From the NCBI RefSeq assembly GCF_000226875.1, contig NZ_JH164926.1:1944780-2008779 (forward strand): 64,000 nucleotides of DNA, in the 5' to 3' direction. The notes beneath the pieces are model-generated. The model was given only the letters and a program-made list of their open reading frames with translations, ran no database searches and was not told where the DNA came from. Made by a program: the position numbers and the translations under genes. Shown one piece after another: positions 27,213 through 35,246 of this stretch. The DNA is from Neisseria shayeganii 871. GTDB lineage: Bacteria; Pseudomonadota; Gammaproteobacteria; Burkholderiales; Neisseriaceae. Within the stretch, counting starts at the first letter, position 1. Every line of letters begins with the position of its first letter.

Positions 27213-28115
27213 TTATTTCTTAAAGCCTTCGGGTACCTCTGGTGCAGGCAGCCGTTTCAGCGGCGTGCCCGCCAAGTCAATCTCCCGGCCGAAACGCGGG
27301 CTGCCGGCATTCCAGTCTGCCACGGCACGGCAAAGCGCCTCCCGGCTGTCTGCCACAAAATTCCACCACATCACGGTAGGATGGGGCAAAGGCTCGCCGC
27401 CCAGCAACAGCAGATGGCTGCCGGCCTCGGCCTCAATACGGAACCGCTCAGCTTGGTCGGCCGCAATAAAGGCCAGTTCATCGGGACCGAATGTCTCACC
27501 GCCTATGACCGCCTTACCGGCCAGAACCAATACGCCGTATTCCCATGACTTCTCAGCCGGAATATCAAGAGCGGCGGCATGCGCACATCGAATATCCACC
27601 CCCAAAAGCGGGCTGTGTTGCGTGGTGGGGGCTGTTCGGCCTCGGTAGCTTCCGGTGGTCAGCAGATAGCGCACCCCATCCTCTTCCCATTCCGGCAATT
27701 CGGGATAGTGTTGGAAATCCGGCTCAATGACCTTGTTCATCGGCAAAGCAATCCAAAGCTGCACCGCATGGATTTCGCCCACACCCTCCGGCGTTTGTTC
27801 GGTATGGGCAATGCCCCGTTCGTCACCGGTACCTGCCGTCATCAGGTTCACTTGCTTGGGCCGGATCAATTGCCGGAAACCCAAGCTGTCCTGATGCCAA
27901 ATCTCTCCCGCCAACATCCAAGTGAATGTTTGCAGATTGGTATGCGGATGCGCCCCTACCTGCATCCCCTTGGAACCGGCCTCGAAAGTTGCCGGACCAA
28001 TATGGTCCAGAAAACACCAGGCACCAATGGTGCGCCGGCCGCCCTGCGGAATCAGGCGGGTAACAAACAACCCGCCCACATCTTGTTTTTTAGCCAACAA
28101 CTTTTGCACAATCAT
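27213..28115 (-). CDS. Pirin family protein
   Basis: The ATG behind GGAGGTG gives 300 residues starting MIVQKLLAKKQDVGGLFVTR. The bicupin fold is marked by GAHPHTNLQTFTWMLAGEI (about 58-76) and a later Glu, which supply the His/Glu metal site of pirins. The C-terminal cupin ends with LLLLGGEPLPHPTVMWWNFV. Some pirins act as quercetin 2,3-dioxygenases, others as cofactors of metabolic enzymes; the role here is open. It stands alone and convergent with fadD. Confidence 0.9.
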   Translation of the reverse strand: MIVQKLLAKKQDVGGLFVTRLIPQGGRRTIGAWCFLDHIGPATFEAGSKGMQVGAHPHTNLQTFTWMLAGEIWHQDSLGFRQLIRPKQVNLMTAGTGDERGIAHTEQTPEGVGEIHAVQLWIALPMNKVIEPDFQHYPELPEWEEDGVRYLLTTGSYRGRTAPTTQHSPLLGVDIRCAHAAALDIPAEKSWEYGVLVLAGKAVIGGETFGPDELAFIAADQAERFRIEAEAGSHLLLLGGEPLPHPTVMWWNFVADSREALCRAVADWNAGSPRFGREIDLAGTPLKRLPAPEVPEGFKK

Positions 28116-28254
28116 AGAGCACCTCCCAATCGAACGGATCAATATATTCACTTTAGCTCCACACCAAACGCTTTCCACCACCATGTGTATTTCTTATTGC
28201 GACAGCTCATCAGTCTCTTCCTCCTAACTACATGATCTGAAATCAGAGATTCTT

Positions 28255-28320
28255 TGTATTCACGATCGTTGCACTGTTACACCCTGACCTACATCCATAT
28301 TGGGGTTTTGCAAAAGTCTC
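28255..28320 (-). repeat. Decayed MITE remnant
   Basis: About 66 bp matching the right half of copies 3 and 4 with many substitutions, ending GGGGTTTTGCAAAAGTCTC. The left half is not recognisable. It marks the boundary between housekeeping genes and the tps locus. Confidence 0.6.
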
Positions 28321-28369
28321 AATCTGCCAACAAAACAGAGAATCATCAGGATGCGGTGCTATTATCCTA

Positions 28370-28834
28370 CTACTCTCCTGTAAATCTCATAATTTTGGGC
28401 TTACCATGCTGCGTTTTGTGATATAAGGAGTGCGCTTGACTTCTAGGAAATAGGTAGCGGCGAGCTAAAGTTTTCATTCGCAAACTATCTCCGAACGGGG
28501 CAAACCAGTCGATGAGCCATATTCTGTTTCCACTTTGCCAATTGGCCGGAATATGTAAAACATTATCAGATTGCAAGTATTGTGCTTCCGTTTCTTGGTT
28601 GAATGCGGCCCATGATAGATAACCGAACACTCTTCCTTGTTCAGTAAATAAAGCAAACTGGCCGTTATCTAAAACAGGCAGTACATATTTATCCAACTCA
28701 GACAACGGTGCTTCTCTGTAAGGCGAGGTTCGTAGCCACAACCAAGTAATGGCACCCAAAGTTTCTGCTCGATTCCAGCTATCATGGGGGAACATGGCAG
28801 GAGCAGTGATATCAATACCTTCAAATTGCATCAT
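28370..28834 (-). CDS. tpsC: TpsC: HlyC-like toxin-activating lysine acyltransferase
   Basis: 154 residues of the HlyC fold. FGYLSWAAFNQETEAQYL and RIWLIDWFAPFGD match the conserved core of RTX-toxin acyltransferases, including the Asp of HlyC Asp92. The segment WLWLRTSPYREAPLS aligns without gaps to the HlyC region holding catalytic His23, but Tyr stands at that place. This predicts an altered or absent acyltransferase mechanism. The start lies 2 bp after the tpsB stop. TpsC is known from meningococcal two-partner secretion loci; its target there is presumed to be TpsA. Confidence 0.82.
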   Translation of the reverse strand: MMQFEGIDITAPAMFPHDSWNRAETLGAITWLWLRTSPYREAPLSELDKYVLPVLDNGQFALFTEQGRVFGYLSWAAFNQETEAQYLQSDNVLHIPANWQSGNRIWLIDWFAPFGDSLRMKTLARRYLFPRSQAHSLYHKTQHGKPKIMRFTGE

Positions 28835-28836
28835 GG

Positions 28837-30627
28837 CTAAAATGAATAATTTAAGTTAAAGCCGAAAATCAAGTTTTTCGCTGGGAAATATGTTGGCTTA
28901 TGAAAAGGCCGCCCAGTAAACATATCATAATAAAGATTACCACCTAGATTAAACTGGCCTTTCAGCCCCAACACTCCACCGGCCAAGGTCTGTCCGAACA
29001 ACCGCTCGGCCGACAGGCCTGATACATGACCAACATCAGTGCCGATATATATTTGGTGGCCATCTCGGTAGTGCCAAGCTAGAGTATTTTGCCAATACCA
29101 ACCTCGCTCTGCAGATAAAGAAAGCTCACCATCGAAACCACGTACGGTATAGCGCCCTCCAATAGCCATTTTGTCTTGCGGAGTAAGCGTACTTTTATTC
29201 CACTGTGCGTGAATCGAAGTATCGTAGCTAAAAGCTTGCCTACCCAGCAGGAAAGGCAGATTTAAATCTGCGGATCCACTGATAATCTTCATACGGGAAG
29301 TACCTTCACCGAATTTCTCTTCCGGGGCCGGCAACGCACCTTGCATTCCGGTGCCACGCTTGTAGTTTACGACCAAATTTAAAATAGCATTTCCTAAATA
29401 TTCCTTATGACTCAGGCTGGCGGACCATCCCGCAGTACGACGGCGTTGTACTTCAATTTCTGCATCATTAACAAAGCTCTGCGATTCTCGCCACCAGATT
29501 TTCATACCCAAATGTGTTTTACGACGGGCATCACGGTACAACAGCCGGGTAAAACCAATATCGACATTGCGACTTTTACCGTTGTAATCATAGTTTTCTG
29601 ACAAACCGGCAACCGCCTGATGATAACGGTGGTAGTTGTGATTAATCGCCCAGAGCCAATTGCCAAAAGGAACGGAATAATGCAGGGCATAGTTATGAGT
29701 TCCGCTGTCGGTAGAAGTGCCGTTGTAGTCGGTTAATGTGCTTTTATGCCCCAAGTCATGGCCGTATGAAGCATAAAGCAAATCACTCAACCCAAGCGGA
29801 TTATCGAGCGATAGAGCAACATTTCCTTGATATTTACCTGTAGATTTACTACCAGAATCATCTAGTCCGAGACTCAAACGAAGCGGTAATGCGCGTTGCC
29901 TCCACACAATAACGACGTCACTCTCGTGCGGTTGAGAACCCGGCTCAATCCGGATATCCGCCTCAGCAGTAGGTATCCGTTTGAGATTTTCTAACCCTTG
30001 CTCCAGATCACGCAAATTGAGAATATCCCCTGAAGTGGTTGGAAACTCATTCTGAAATGCCACAATTCTTTCGGCATGAGTGGCATTTTTATTGGCCAAC
30101 TCGACTCGTATTCTGCCAATTTTCCCAACAATCACCGTTAACTCCAGCTTGCCAGATGTTAAATCTTGCGGCGCTGCCAAAATGCGAGTCGTGGTATAAC
30201 CTTTACCGATTGCAGCATTTTGGGTGAAGGTCATTATCTGATTAATGTCTTGTGCATCCAAGCAGATTCCTGGCTGAAAATTAATTAACCTCAAAGCACT
30301 ATCCAAGGCAAATTGAAATTTTGCTGCCGACTCACCTACTAAGGATATCTGCTGAATAGGAAAACATACCTCATCTCCGACAGCTGACTGCGTTATGCCT
30401 GATTGAACTTGACTATTTGGAACTGCATCTAAAAAAACATCCTGCAGATGCTGTTGCTGCTGCTGTAATTTTTGCTGTTGCTGCTGTTGCAAGAGATTTT
30501 GCTGAGCTTGCTGCTGTACTGAGCGGTCAATTACGTCTTGAGAAAAAGGAGCAGCAAGAATAGATGGGGTAGATAATACCGATAATGCAAAAAAGCAGGC
30601 TTTTTGATCAAAAGAAAAATACTTCAT
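28837..30627 (-). CDS. tpsB: TpsB: ShlB/FhaC-family two-partner secretion transporter
   Basis: 596 residues. The signal peptide ends near SILAAPF. A Gln-rich stretch (about 38-62, runs of five or six Gln) precedes two POTRA domains (about 90-250), then the 16-strand FhaC-type barrel. The barrel carries the lid motif IGGRYTVRGFDGE (VRGYD/E class, about residue 485) and ends in a C-terminal Phe (FNLNYSF). It exports the TpsA filament across the outer membrane. It is followed immediately by tpsC and has a possible promoter of its own. Confidence 0.93.
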   Translation of the reverse strand: MKYFSFDQKACFFALSVLSTPSILAAPFSQDVIDRSVQQQAQQNLLQQQQQQKLQQQQQHLQDVFLDAVPNSQVQSGITQSAVGDEVCFPIQQISLVGESAAKFQFALDSALRLINFQPGICLDAQDINQIMTFTQNAAIGKGYTTTRILAAPQDLTSGKLELTVIVGKIGRIRVELANKNATHAERIVAFQNEFPTTSGDILNLRDLEQGLENLKRIPTAEADIRIEPGSQPHESDVVIVWRQRALPLRLSLGLDDSGSKSTGKYQGNVALSLDNPLGLSDLLYASYGHDLGHKSTLTDYNGTSTDSGTHNYALHYSVPFGNWLWAINHNYHRYHQAVAGLSENYDYNGKSRNVDIGFTRLLYRDARRKTHLGMKIWWRESQSFVNDAEIEVQRRRTAGWSASLSHKEYLGNAILNLVVNYKRGTGMQGALPAPEEKFGEGTSRMKIISGSADLNLPFLLGRQAFSYDTSIHAQWNKSTLTPQDKMAIGGRYTVRGFDGELSLSAERGWYWQNTLAWHYRDGHQIYIGTDVGHVSGLSAERLFGQTLAGGVLGLKGQFNLGGNLYYDMFTGRPFHKPTYFPAKNLIFGFNLNYSF

Positions 30628-30683
30628 ATATCAATTACTTGAAGGGAATGCAGGATAAATATGATAACAGTTGTGTCTGGAGA

Positions 30684-30713
30684 ATTGTACTCAATTCCAG
30701 CGCAAGTAAACAA
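30684..30713 (-). promoter_or_regulatory. Possible tpsBC promoter
   Basis: On the minus strand, TTGTTT (30708-30713), an 18-bp spacer and TACAAT (30684-30689), 57 bp before tpsB. The -35 is imperfect. Confidence 0.4.
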
Positions 30714-30854
30714 TGTAGTAGCTGAAAGATATTAAACCCATTGTCAATATGAGACTTGAAGATTGATTAGAGTCCGTCAACAGCTCATAACGGTAGCCAA
30801 ATAACGATGCCGCCCAAACCCGCCTTACTGTGAAATGGCCCTTGAGCTTTGTTT

Positions 30855-30926
30855 GGAGACGTGGCGGCTGCCGTCTGCCCGGGTGACTCTGTAGTAGCCG
30901 CTCGCTTCCCAGGTGGCGCCGAAGGT
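30855..30926 (-). pseudogene. Fragment of a tpsA-like gene
   Basis: On the minus strand this reads TFGATWEASGYYRVTRADGS, closely matching SFGTAWEASGHYSTARADGS inside TpsA (DNA near 37335-37405). It has no start or continuation. It is an eroded copy of the FHA-type region, left by recombination among toxin cassettes. Confidence 0.65.
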
Positions 30927-30928
30927 AA

Positions 30929-30972
30929 AGGCTACCTGAAAAATAAAGATCCCGATATTTTTCAGGTAGCCT
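30929..30972 (-). terminator. Inverted DUS pair after second immunity paralogue
   Basis: Two 16-nt arms (30929-30944 and 30957-30972) with DUS copies, 20 bp past the stop of the 103-residue gene. Confidence 0.7.
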
Positions 30973-30991
30973 ATTTAATTGGCAAGCCTTG

Positions 30992-31303
30992 TTACTGGGT
31001 TCTGACTTTTCTCAGTAACTTGCGCACCTCTTCCAAAGCGTACCAACCTTCATCCTCCTCTCCAGCTTTATAGTGCTGATAAGCCTTATCAACTAGTTGT
31101 TTGCATTGCTCGAATACTGGCTTGGCTCCTTTTTCCTCCACGGCCATATTCAAGCCAAATCGTAAGCCTTCAAAACTTAAGTCTAAAGTCCAATTTTCTC
31201 TAGAGATAGTTGGTTCTTTAGGAAAGTTATCAGGAGCACACATTTGAACAAATGTAATGTAATCCTTAAATCCATGTAAATCATCAAAAGGGAAAATGTT
31301 CAT
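30992..31303 (-). CDS. Putative immunity protein, paralogue b
   Basis: 103 residues starting MNIFPFDDLHGFKDYITFVQ. It is a clear paralogue of the 105-residue product at 31412. The C-terminal halves are nearly identical (AVEEKGAKPVFEQCKQLVDK and beyond) while the N-terminal halves differ. Small, acidic, cytosolic and directly behind a toxin cassette, it is most likely a CdiI-type immunity protein. I do not recognise the family. The paralogues may protect against variants of the same toxin. Confidence 0.7.
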   Translation of the reverse strand: MNIFPFDDLHGFKDYITFVQMCAPDNFPKEPTISRENWTLDLSFEGLRFGLNMAVEEKGAKPVFEQCKQLVDKAYQHYKAGEEDEGWYALEEVRKLLRKVRTQ

Positions 31304-31350
31304 TTTTATTTCCTTGAAATAATAAGGCTATCTATTGCCAAAATAAGCAA

Positions 31351-31393
31351 CAGGCTACCTAAAAAAATAAAGATATATTTTTCAGGTAGCCTG
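31351..31393 (-). terminator. Inverted DUS pair between immunity paralogues
   Basis: One arm is a degenerate DUS (CAGGCTACCTAAAA), the other intact, separated by an AT-rich loop. Confidence 0.6.
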
Positions 31394-31411
31394 GTCAATT
31401 TGCAAGCTTTA

Positions 31412-31729
31412 TTATTGAGTTCTAACTTTTTTCAGTAATTTATGCACCTCTTCCAAAGTATACCATCCCTCGTCCTCCTCTCCAGCTTCGTAATGTTGAT
31501 AAGCCTTATCAACTAGTTGTTTGCATTGCTCGAATACTGGCTTGGCTCCTTTTTCCTCTACAGCCATATCTAAGCCTAGACGAAGATCGTGAAAGGCCTT
31601 TTCAAATGTCCATCGATACTCTGGGGGCTCATCCTCATATACAGGAAAATTATTTGGCGCGCATAGTTGAACAAACACAACAAAATCTTTGAAACCATGC
31701 AAATCATTAAATGCCCACGGCTTATTCAT
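31412..31729 (-). CDS. Putative immunity protein, paralogue a
   Basis: 105 residues starting MNKPWAFNDLHGFKDFVVFV. Its start codon lies 2 bp after the stop of the cassette-3 toxin, the usual toxin/immunity arrangement. A 60-bp stretch of its coding sequence is identical to paralogue b, while upstream codons diverge, which points to tandem duplication followed by partial gene conversion. Function as the cognate immunity protein is inferred from position, size and acidity. Confidence 0.72.
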   Translation of the reverse strand: MNKPWAFNDLHGFKDFVVFVQLCAPNNFPVYEDEPPEYRWTFEKAFHDLRLGLDMAVEEKGAKPVFEQCKQLVDKAYQHYEAGEEDEGWYTLEEVHKLLKKVRTQ

Positions 31730-31731
31730 TT

Positions 31732-33123
31732 CTATCTCCTTGGAGTAATACTATACGACCCTCTATCGCCAAAGCCAGATGGTACTATAATCGTAGTGTT
31801 TGCACCATTGCCAAATTTATAGAAGTCCCGAATTTGTGGGCTGCTATTGGTTTTAAAACCTAATGAACCATCTAGAATTAAATTTTCACTGGGTATATGC
31901 ACATCAGGTACGCGATATCTCCCAGAACCAGATGGATCATATAACCTACGATTGATCCGAACAATTTCATTTGGACCTTCTGGAATCCCGTTTCTTTGTA
32001 ACCATTTTCTTAACTCCACCCTAGCATAAGCATCTGTCTTATTACCGATAACACGATTATTATTAGGTAAACGACCTCTTTGTACCTCTCGCATGGTATT
32101 TGCATAGCCCTGATCATAGAACTCTTGATATTTACTACGTATCATATCTCCTAATGATTCGACTGGTTTGGCAGCTTGCTGAGTCTGTCCTAACGCTTGG
32201 CCAGTATTTGTTACGCGATTCGTGCTTGCAGCCGGAGACAGCGGATTAGTCGGCGAGGTAGCGGCGACTCCAACGTTTGTTGATATTGTGCTATTCCCTG
32301 TTTGTAAAGAAGCTTGGGATATCGCTCTTCCTGCTATCTGTCGGTCATTGGTTGTGCCGCTACTGCCTGAAGACGGATGCTGTGAACGACCAGAATTTGG
32401 TTTGCTTGTCGTTGAACCGACAGTATTGCTAGACGTAGCTGATGAGTTCGAAGCTATAAATCTTTCCCCTAACCGTTGAACAAGTCCGCCAAGATTTTGC
32501 GCTCCTTGTCTGACAGTATTTCCCGTCTGTCCGGAACGTGATGATGACTGGACTTCTCCTCTTACAGAAGTACGACCTCCTGTTCCCATGCGGCCTATAT
32601 AGGCAGCTACATTATTTGTTGCGTGAATGCTATCTGCAGATACGCCTCGTTGCATAATTCTTTCATCGCGTAGCCCCCATTCAATACGCGCATCTGCAAG
32701 CCCAATAGAGTCTACTAAAAAGGATTTTAGCGGAAGTCAGTCTCTTCTTTCCACATTGATATATTTGGCTCTATCGTCATACGGCGGGATGCTTAAAAGA
32801 ACATTTGGCATTTTAGCGGCAATGTTGTCTATTATTGTTCGATCTTTGCTTCCTAAAGGTAAGCTTGCAACAGCAGCCATCATCCTCCTGCTGGCTTCTT
32901 CGTGTTCTCTTTGCAGGGCTCTTTGCATTCTCCTTTTAGCGGCGTCACTACGCGGAGAATTAAGAATTTCTTGCTCCTTACGTATGAAGTACTCAATACT
33001 GGGAGCATTAGCTTCCCTGGACAATCTATCAGCTAATGCCTGTTCCTCGGCAGTCAACCACCCTTTGATTCGTGCTGTATCTGAAAAAAGAAAGTTATTC
33101 TCCACCGCATTCCTGCCCACCAC
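31732..33123 (-). pseudogene. Displaced TpsA C-terminal toxin cassette 3, split by in-frame TGA
   Basis: One continuous minus-strand frame of 464 codons interrupted by a single TGA at 32737-32739. It opens at GRNAVENNFL, the VENN pretoxin motif that ends the constant part of TpsA/CdiA proteins. After the stop the frame continues with an Asp/Arg-rich stretch and then MQRGVSADSIHATNN. A Ser/Thr/Gln-rich linker leads to a C-terminal domain of about 120 residues containing RVPDVHIP and LILDGSLGFKT, suggestive of a PD-(D/E)xK-type nuclease. It lacks secretion signals and is probably a silent cassette. Internal starts (ATG at 32655) could still give the toxin half. Confidence 0.72.
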
Positions 33124-33131
33124 ACCGCCGG

Positions 33132-33277
33132 TTTACCCACCCAGCTGTCGCTGTAGCCGCCGCTGCCTTTGGTGCGGTCATAGGCGGTTTGGGCCGCAGT
33201 ATAGGGGTCGTAGGTGATGCCGACGGCAAAACCGGATTGCTTGCTGCGCTGTTCGGTCTCGCGGCTGCCGCTGATAT
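33132..33277 (-). repeat. 146-bp exact copy of tpsA internal sequence
   Basis: This segment is identical by eye to 38925-39070 inside tpsA (the part encoding ETEQRSKQSGFAVGITYDPY and following residues). It joins the VENN cassette out of frame at its left edge and an IS1595-type fragment exactly at its right edge. It may be homology that lets the cassette recombine with tpsA. Confidence 0.85.
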
Positions 33278-33424
33278 GCGAAGCATCGCCTGGTACAGTT
33301 TAACGGTGTGCCGAAGTATACGTTTTACCTGCATTTAAAAGAAACCGAGTTCCGCTTCAATCACAGGCATGGCGATTTGTATAAAGTGCTGTTGGGAATG
33401 TTGCGCGAGAATCCCTTAAAATGA
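33278..33424 (+). pseudogene. C-terminal fragment of an IS1595/IS1016-type transposase
   Basis: On the plus strand 48 codons plus TGA read AKHRLVQFNGVPKYTFYLHL, then KETEFRFNHR and GMLRENPLK. This matches the conserved C-terminal end of IS1595-group transposases (FNGV...FHLFLKE-EFRFN pattern). The N-terminal part is missing; the junction with the tpsA duplicate is abrupt. It shows that an insertion sequence took part in shaping the cassette array. Confidence 0.75.
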
Positions 33425-33465
33425 ATTTTGCTTCCTAAGCCCCTATATTTTTAGATACTTATATA

Positions 33466-33801
33466 TTAAAAGAAAAAAAATAATCCAGTTTTCCTATCGA
33501 TAGCAATTAAAGATAAAGCGTATATTTTTTTATATATAGAATAATTTTTATATTTAACTGAAAATAAATAAGACAGCTCCTTTATTCCGTATAACTCATT
33601 ATTTCCAATGATTTCTTCATATTCAAAATCATCTATAATAACATTTAAGTTTTGATTAACCTTATCAACAAATCCACTATTAAAAAGATGATATATTTCT
33701 TTATCATCCACGTTTATTTTAAACAGATCTTCATCAGGAGCCTGATCAATATCCAATTTCTTCATCGTATCAAGATCTCTAGGTACTAAAATTGACTTCA
33801 T
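33466..33801 (-). CDS. Putative immunity protein for cassette 2
   Basis: 111 residues starting MKSILVPRDLDTMKKLDIDQ, acidic in the first two thirds and Lys/Tyr rich at the end. The DNA is much more AT-rich than its neighbours, as usual for immunity genes in toxin cassettes. The start is 2 bp after the cassette-2 toxin stop. I do not recognise the family. The product ends in a run of Phe residues (GLFFFF) at a poly-A tract, so the exact 3' end could vary by slippage. Confidence 0.65.
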   Translation of the reverse strand: MKSILVPRDLDTMKKLDIDQAPDEDLFKINVDDKEIYHLFNSGFVDKVNQNLNVIIDDFEYEEIIGNNELYGIKELSYLFSVKYKNYSIYKKIYALSLIAIDRKTGLFFFF

Positions 33802-33803
33802 TA

Positions 33804-34661
33804 TTACTTAATCCTAAAGTGAGTTGCTTCATTATATTCGCCTTGACTTCTTCCTGATTGTGAACCATCGGAATTAATTTTATTATTAGGAACTCGCCCA
33901 TCTAAATCCAAATATTTCCTTCTCCCCGTCAAACCTGTATGCTCTATTCGAAAATAACTTCCTCCAACATCATGAATAATACGGATCTGACCTTGTCCTT
34001 GATAGATAGCTTTACCAGAAGGTGTAAAAGAAACAGAAGGACTTGAACCAATAAATTTTCTAATAGCATCTTCCAAGCTAGCCTGCTGCCAATTTTGCTG
34101 GTAGCTCTGCGCTCTTATCGCTCCTCTTGGCGCAGATTGGGGTTTAAAAACCATCTCCCCATCCACCGGAGACGGCGTTCTGGCCGCAGGCGGTGTTCTG
34201 CCGCTCCCCCTGCCCGCTAGTCCGGGTATGCGGCCGCGGATGGCCGGCCGACCGGTAAACGCACCGACCGCCATACCCCCGGAACTGCCCAACAGCTCTT
34301 GCTTGGTGTTCAGTTCATAAGGGGCGGGACGCGCCCATTGGTTGTCGCCGAAAGCGCCTACCGGCGAGCCGTAAAGCAGTTCTCCCGGTATTTGTGCATT
34401 CCGGGCGGCACCGGCCAGAGATTTCAAGACGCCTGTCAGGTAGCCCATTTTGTCGCCGGATGGCAGGTGTTCGCCCTTCTGGCTGCTGACAATTACGCTG
34501 CCCATTCCCCGGTTGTAATCCGACCACCTAAATGATTTGACCTCCGGAATCCGGGGGAATCTGGCCAAATTATTGCCGGCTTCCCGCACTTGGTCGGGAA
34601 AGTAGTGCATGGCGTCGGGGTGGTTGACAACGGCCAGGGTATAGCGGGCAGCGTCCCACAT
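33804..34661 (-). CDS. Displaced toxin cassette 2 (polymorphic toxin C-terminus)
   Basis: 285 residues starting MWDAARYTLAVVNHPDAMHY. No signal peptide or filament repeats are present. The first two thirds are GC-rich and Gly/Pro/Arg-rich, like the pretoxin linker of large exoproteins. The last 100 residues switch to AT-rich DNA and form a compact domain ending SQGEYNEATHFRIK, with GGSYFRIEHTG and GRRKYLDLDGR. Such endings occur in polymorphic toxin nucleases, but I cannot name the fold. A DUS lies inside the gene near 34437. It is probably a recombination reservoir for the tpsA 3' end. Confidence 0.65.
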   Translation of the reverse strand: MWDAARYTLAVVNHPDAMHYFPDQVREAGNNLARFPRIPEVKSFRWSDYNRGMGSVIVSSQKGEHLPSGDKMGYLTGVLKSLAGAARNAQIPGELLYGSPVGAFGDNQWARPAPYELNTKQELLGSSGGMAVGAFTGRPAIRGRIPGLAGRGSGRTPPAARTPSPVDGEMVFKPQSAPRGAIRAQSYQQNWQQASLEDAIRKFIGSSPSVSFTPSGKAIYQGQGQIRIIHDVGGSYFRIEHTGLTGRRKYLDLDGRVPNNKINSDGSQSGRSQGEYNEATHFRIK

Positions 34662-34824
34662 CTTGTACTACCTTGGTTAAATCTATTCTTATTTTATTAG
34701 AAGAATGCCTATATTTAATAAGCTTTCAGGTAGCCTGATAAAAATATAGGCCACCTGAAGTATATAGCTACTCGAAAAATAAAAGGCTTGCAATCTGCTT
34801 ATAGCTTACTCTAAAAAGAGTAAG
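34662..34824. other. AT-rich spacer with degenerate DUS pair
   Basis: Between the two toxin/immunity modules, TTCAGGTAGCCT at about 34725-34736 faces a degenerate partner (AGGCCACCTGAA) at about 34749-34760, a probable terminator after the first immunity gene. Confidence 0.5.
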
Positions 34825-35235
34825 TTAATCTTGCAACGGATAAACAGTTTCATTCAATTGTTCCTCCTCATCTTTTCCATGATAGTCTTCTGTAAATTTC
34901 CCATCCTTTATTGCCCAAAACCAGCCCGCATATAGCTCAAAAAAAGCCAAATCAACAAACTCCAATCGATCAGGAATACTTTCATGTCTACGTAGTGTAA
35001 TCAAGGCATCAGAATATATCCACCATGGGCCGCCCACTCCTATTGGAGAATAATGTCCTATTCTATTGATATCAAAATCATTGACTTCCAGCTTAATATT
35101 TTTCCATCGTTCTTCTGAGAAAAATATTTCGAATAAGCTGGGCTTTGCTCTGCAGAGACAAGGTATATATTTTCTTTCAAAAATAAATTCGCTGAGTGGA
35201 TACAATTGATTGTTAATTTTTTTTATAATATGCAT
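34825..35235 (-). CDS. Probable immunity protein for the TpsA C39-like toxin
   Basis: 136 residues starting MHIIKKINNQLYPLSEFIFE, acidic toward the C terminus (KDEEEQLNETVYPLQD). The start is 11 bp after the tpsA stop, on AT-rich DNA. It contains YSPIGVGGPWWIYSDALITL and a Trp/Phe-rich centre. I do not recognise the family. Position directly after the toxin end of tpsA makes it the natural immunity candidate. Confidence 0.75.
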   Translation of the reverse strand: MHIIKKINNQLYPLSEFIFERKYIPCLCRAKPSLFEIFFSEERWKNIKLEVNDFDINRIGHYSPIGVGGPWWIYSDALITLRRHESIPDRLEFVDLAFFELYAGWFWAIKDGKFTEDYHGKDEEEQLNETVYPLQD

Positions 35236-35246
35236 ATATCTAATCC

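Noticed and set aside
32737..32739. Selenocysteine at the in-frame TGA of cassette 3
   Set aside because: No SECIS-like hairpin just after the codon and no selenoprotein context; a nonsense mutation is simpler.
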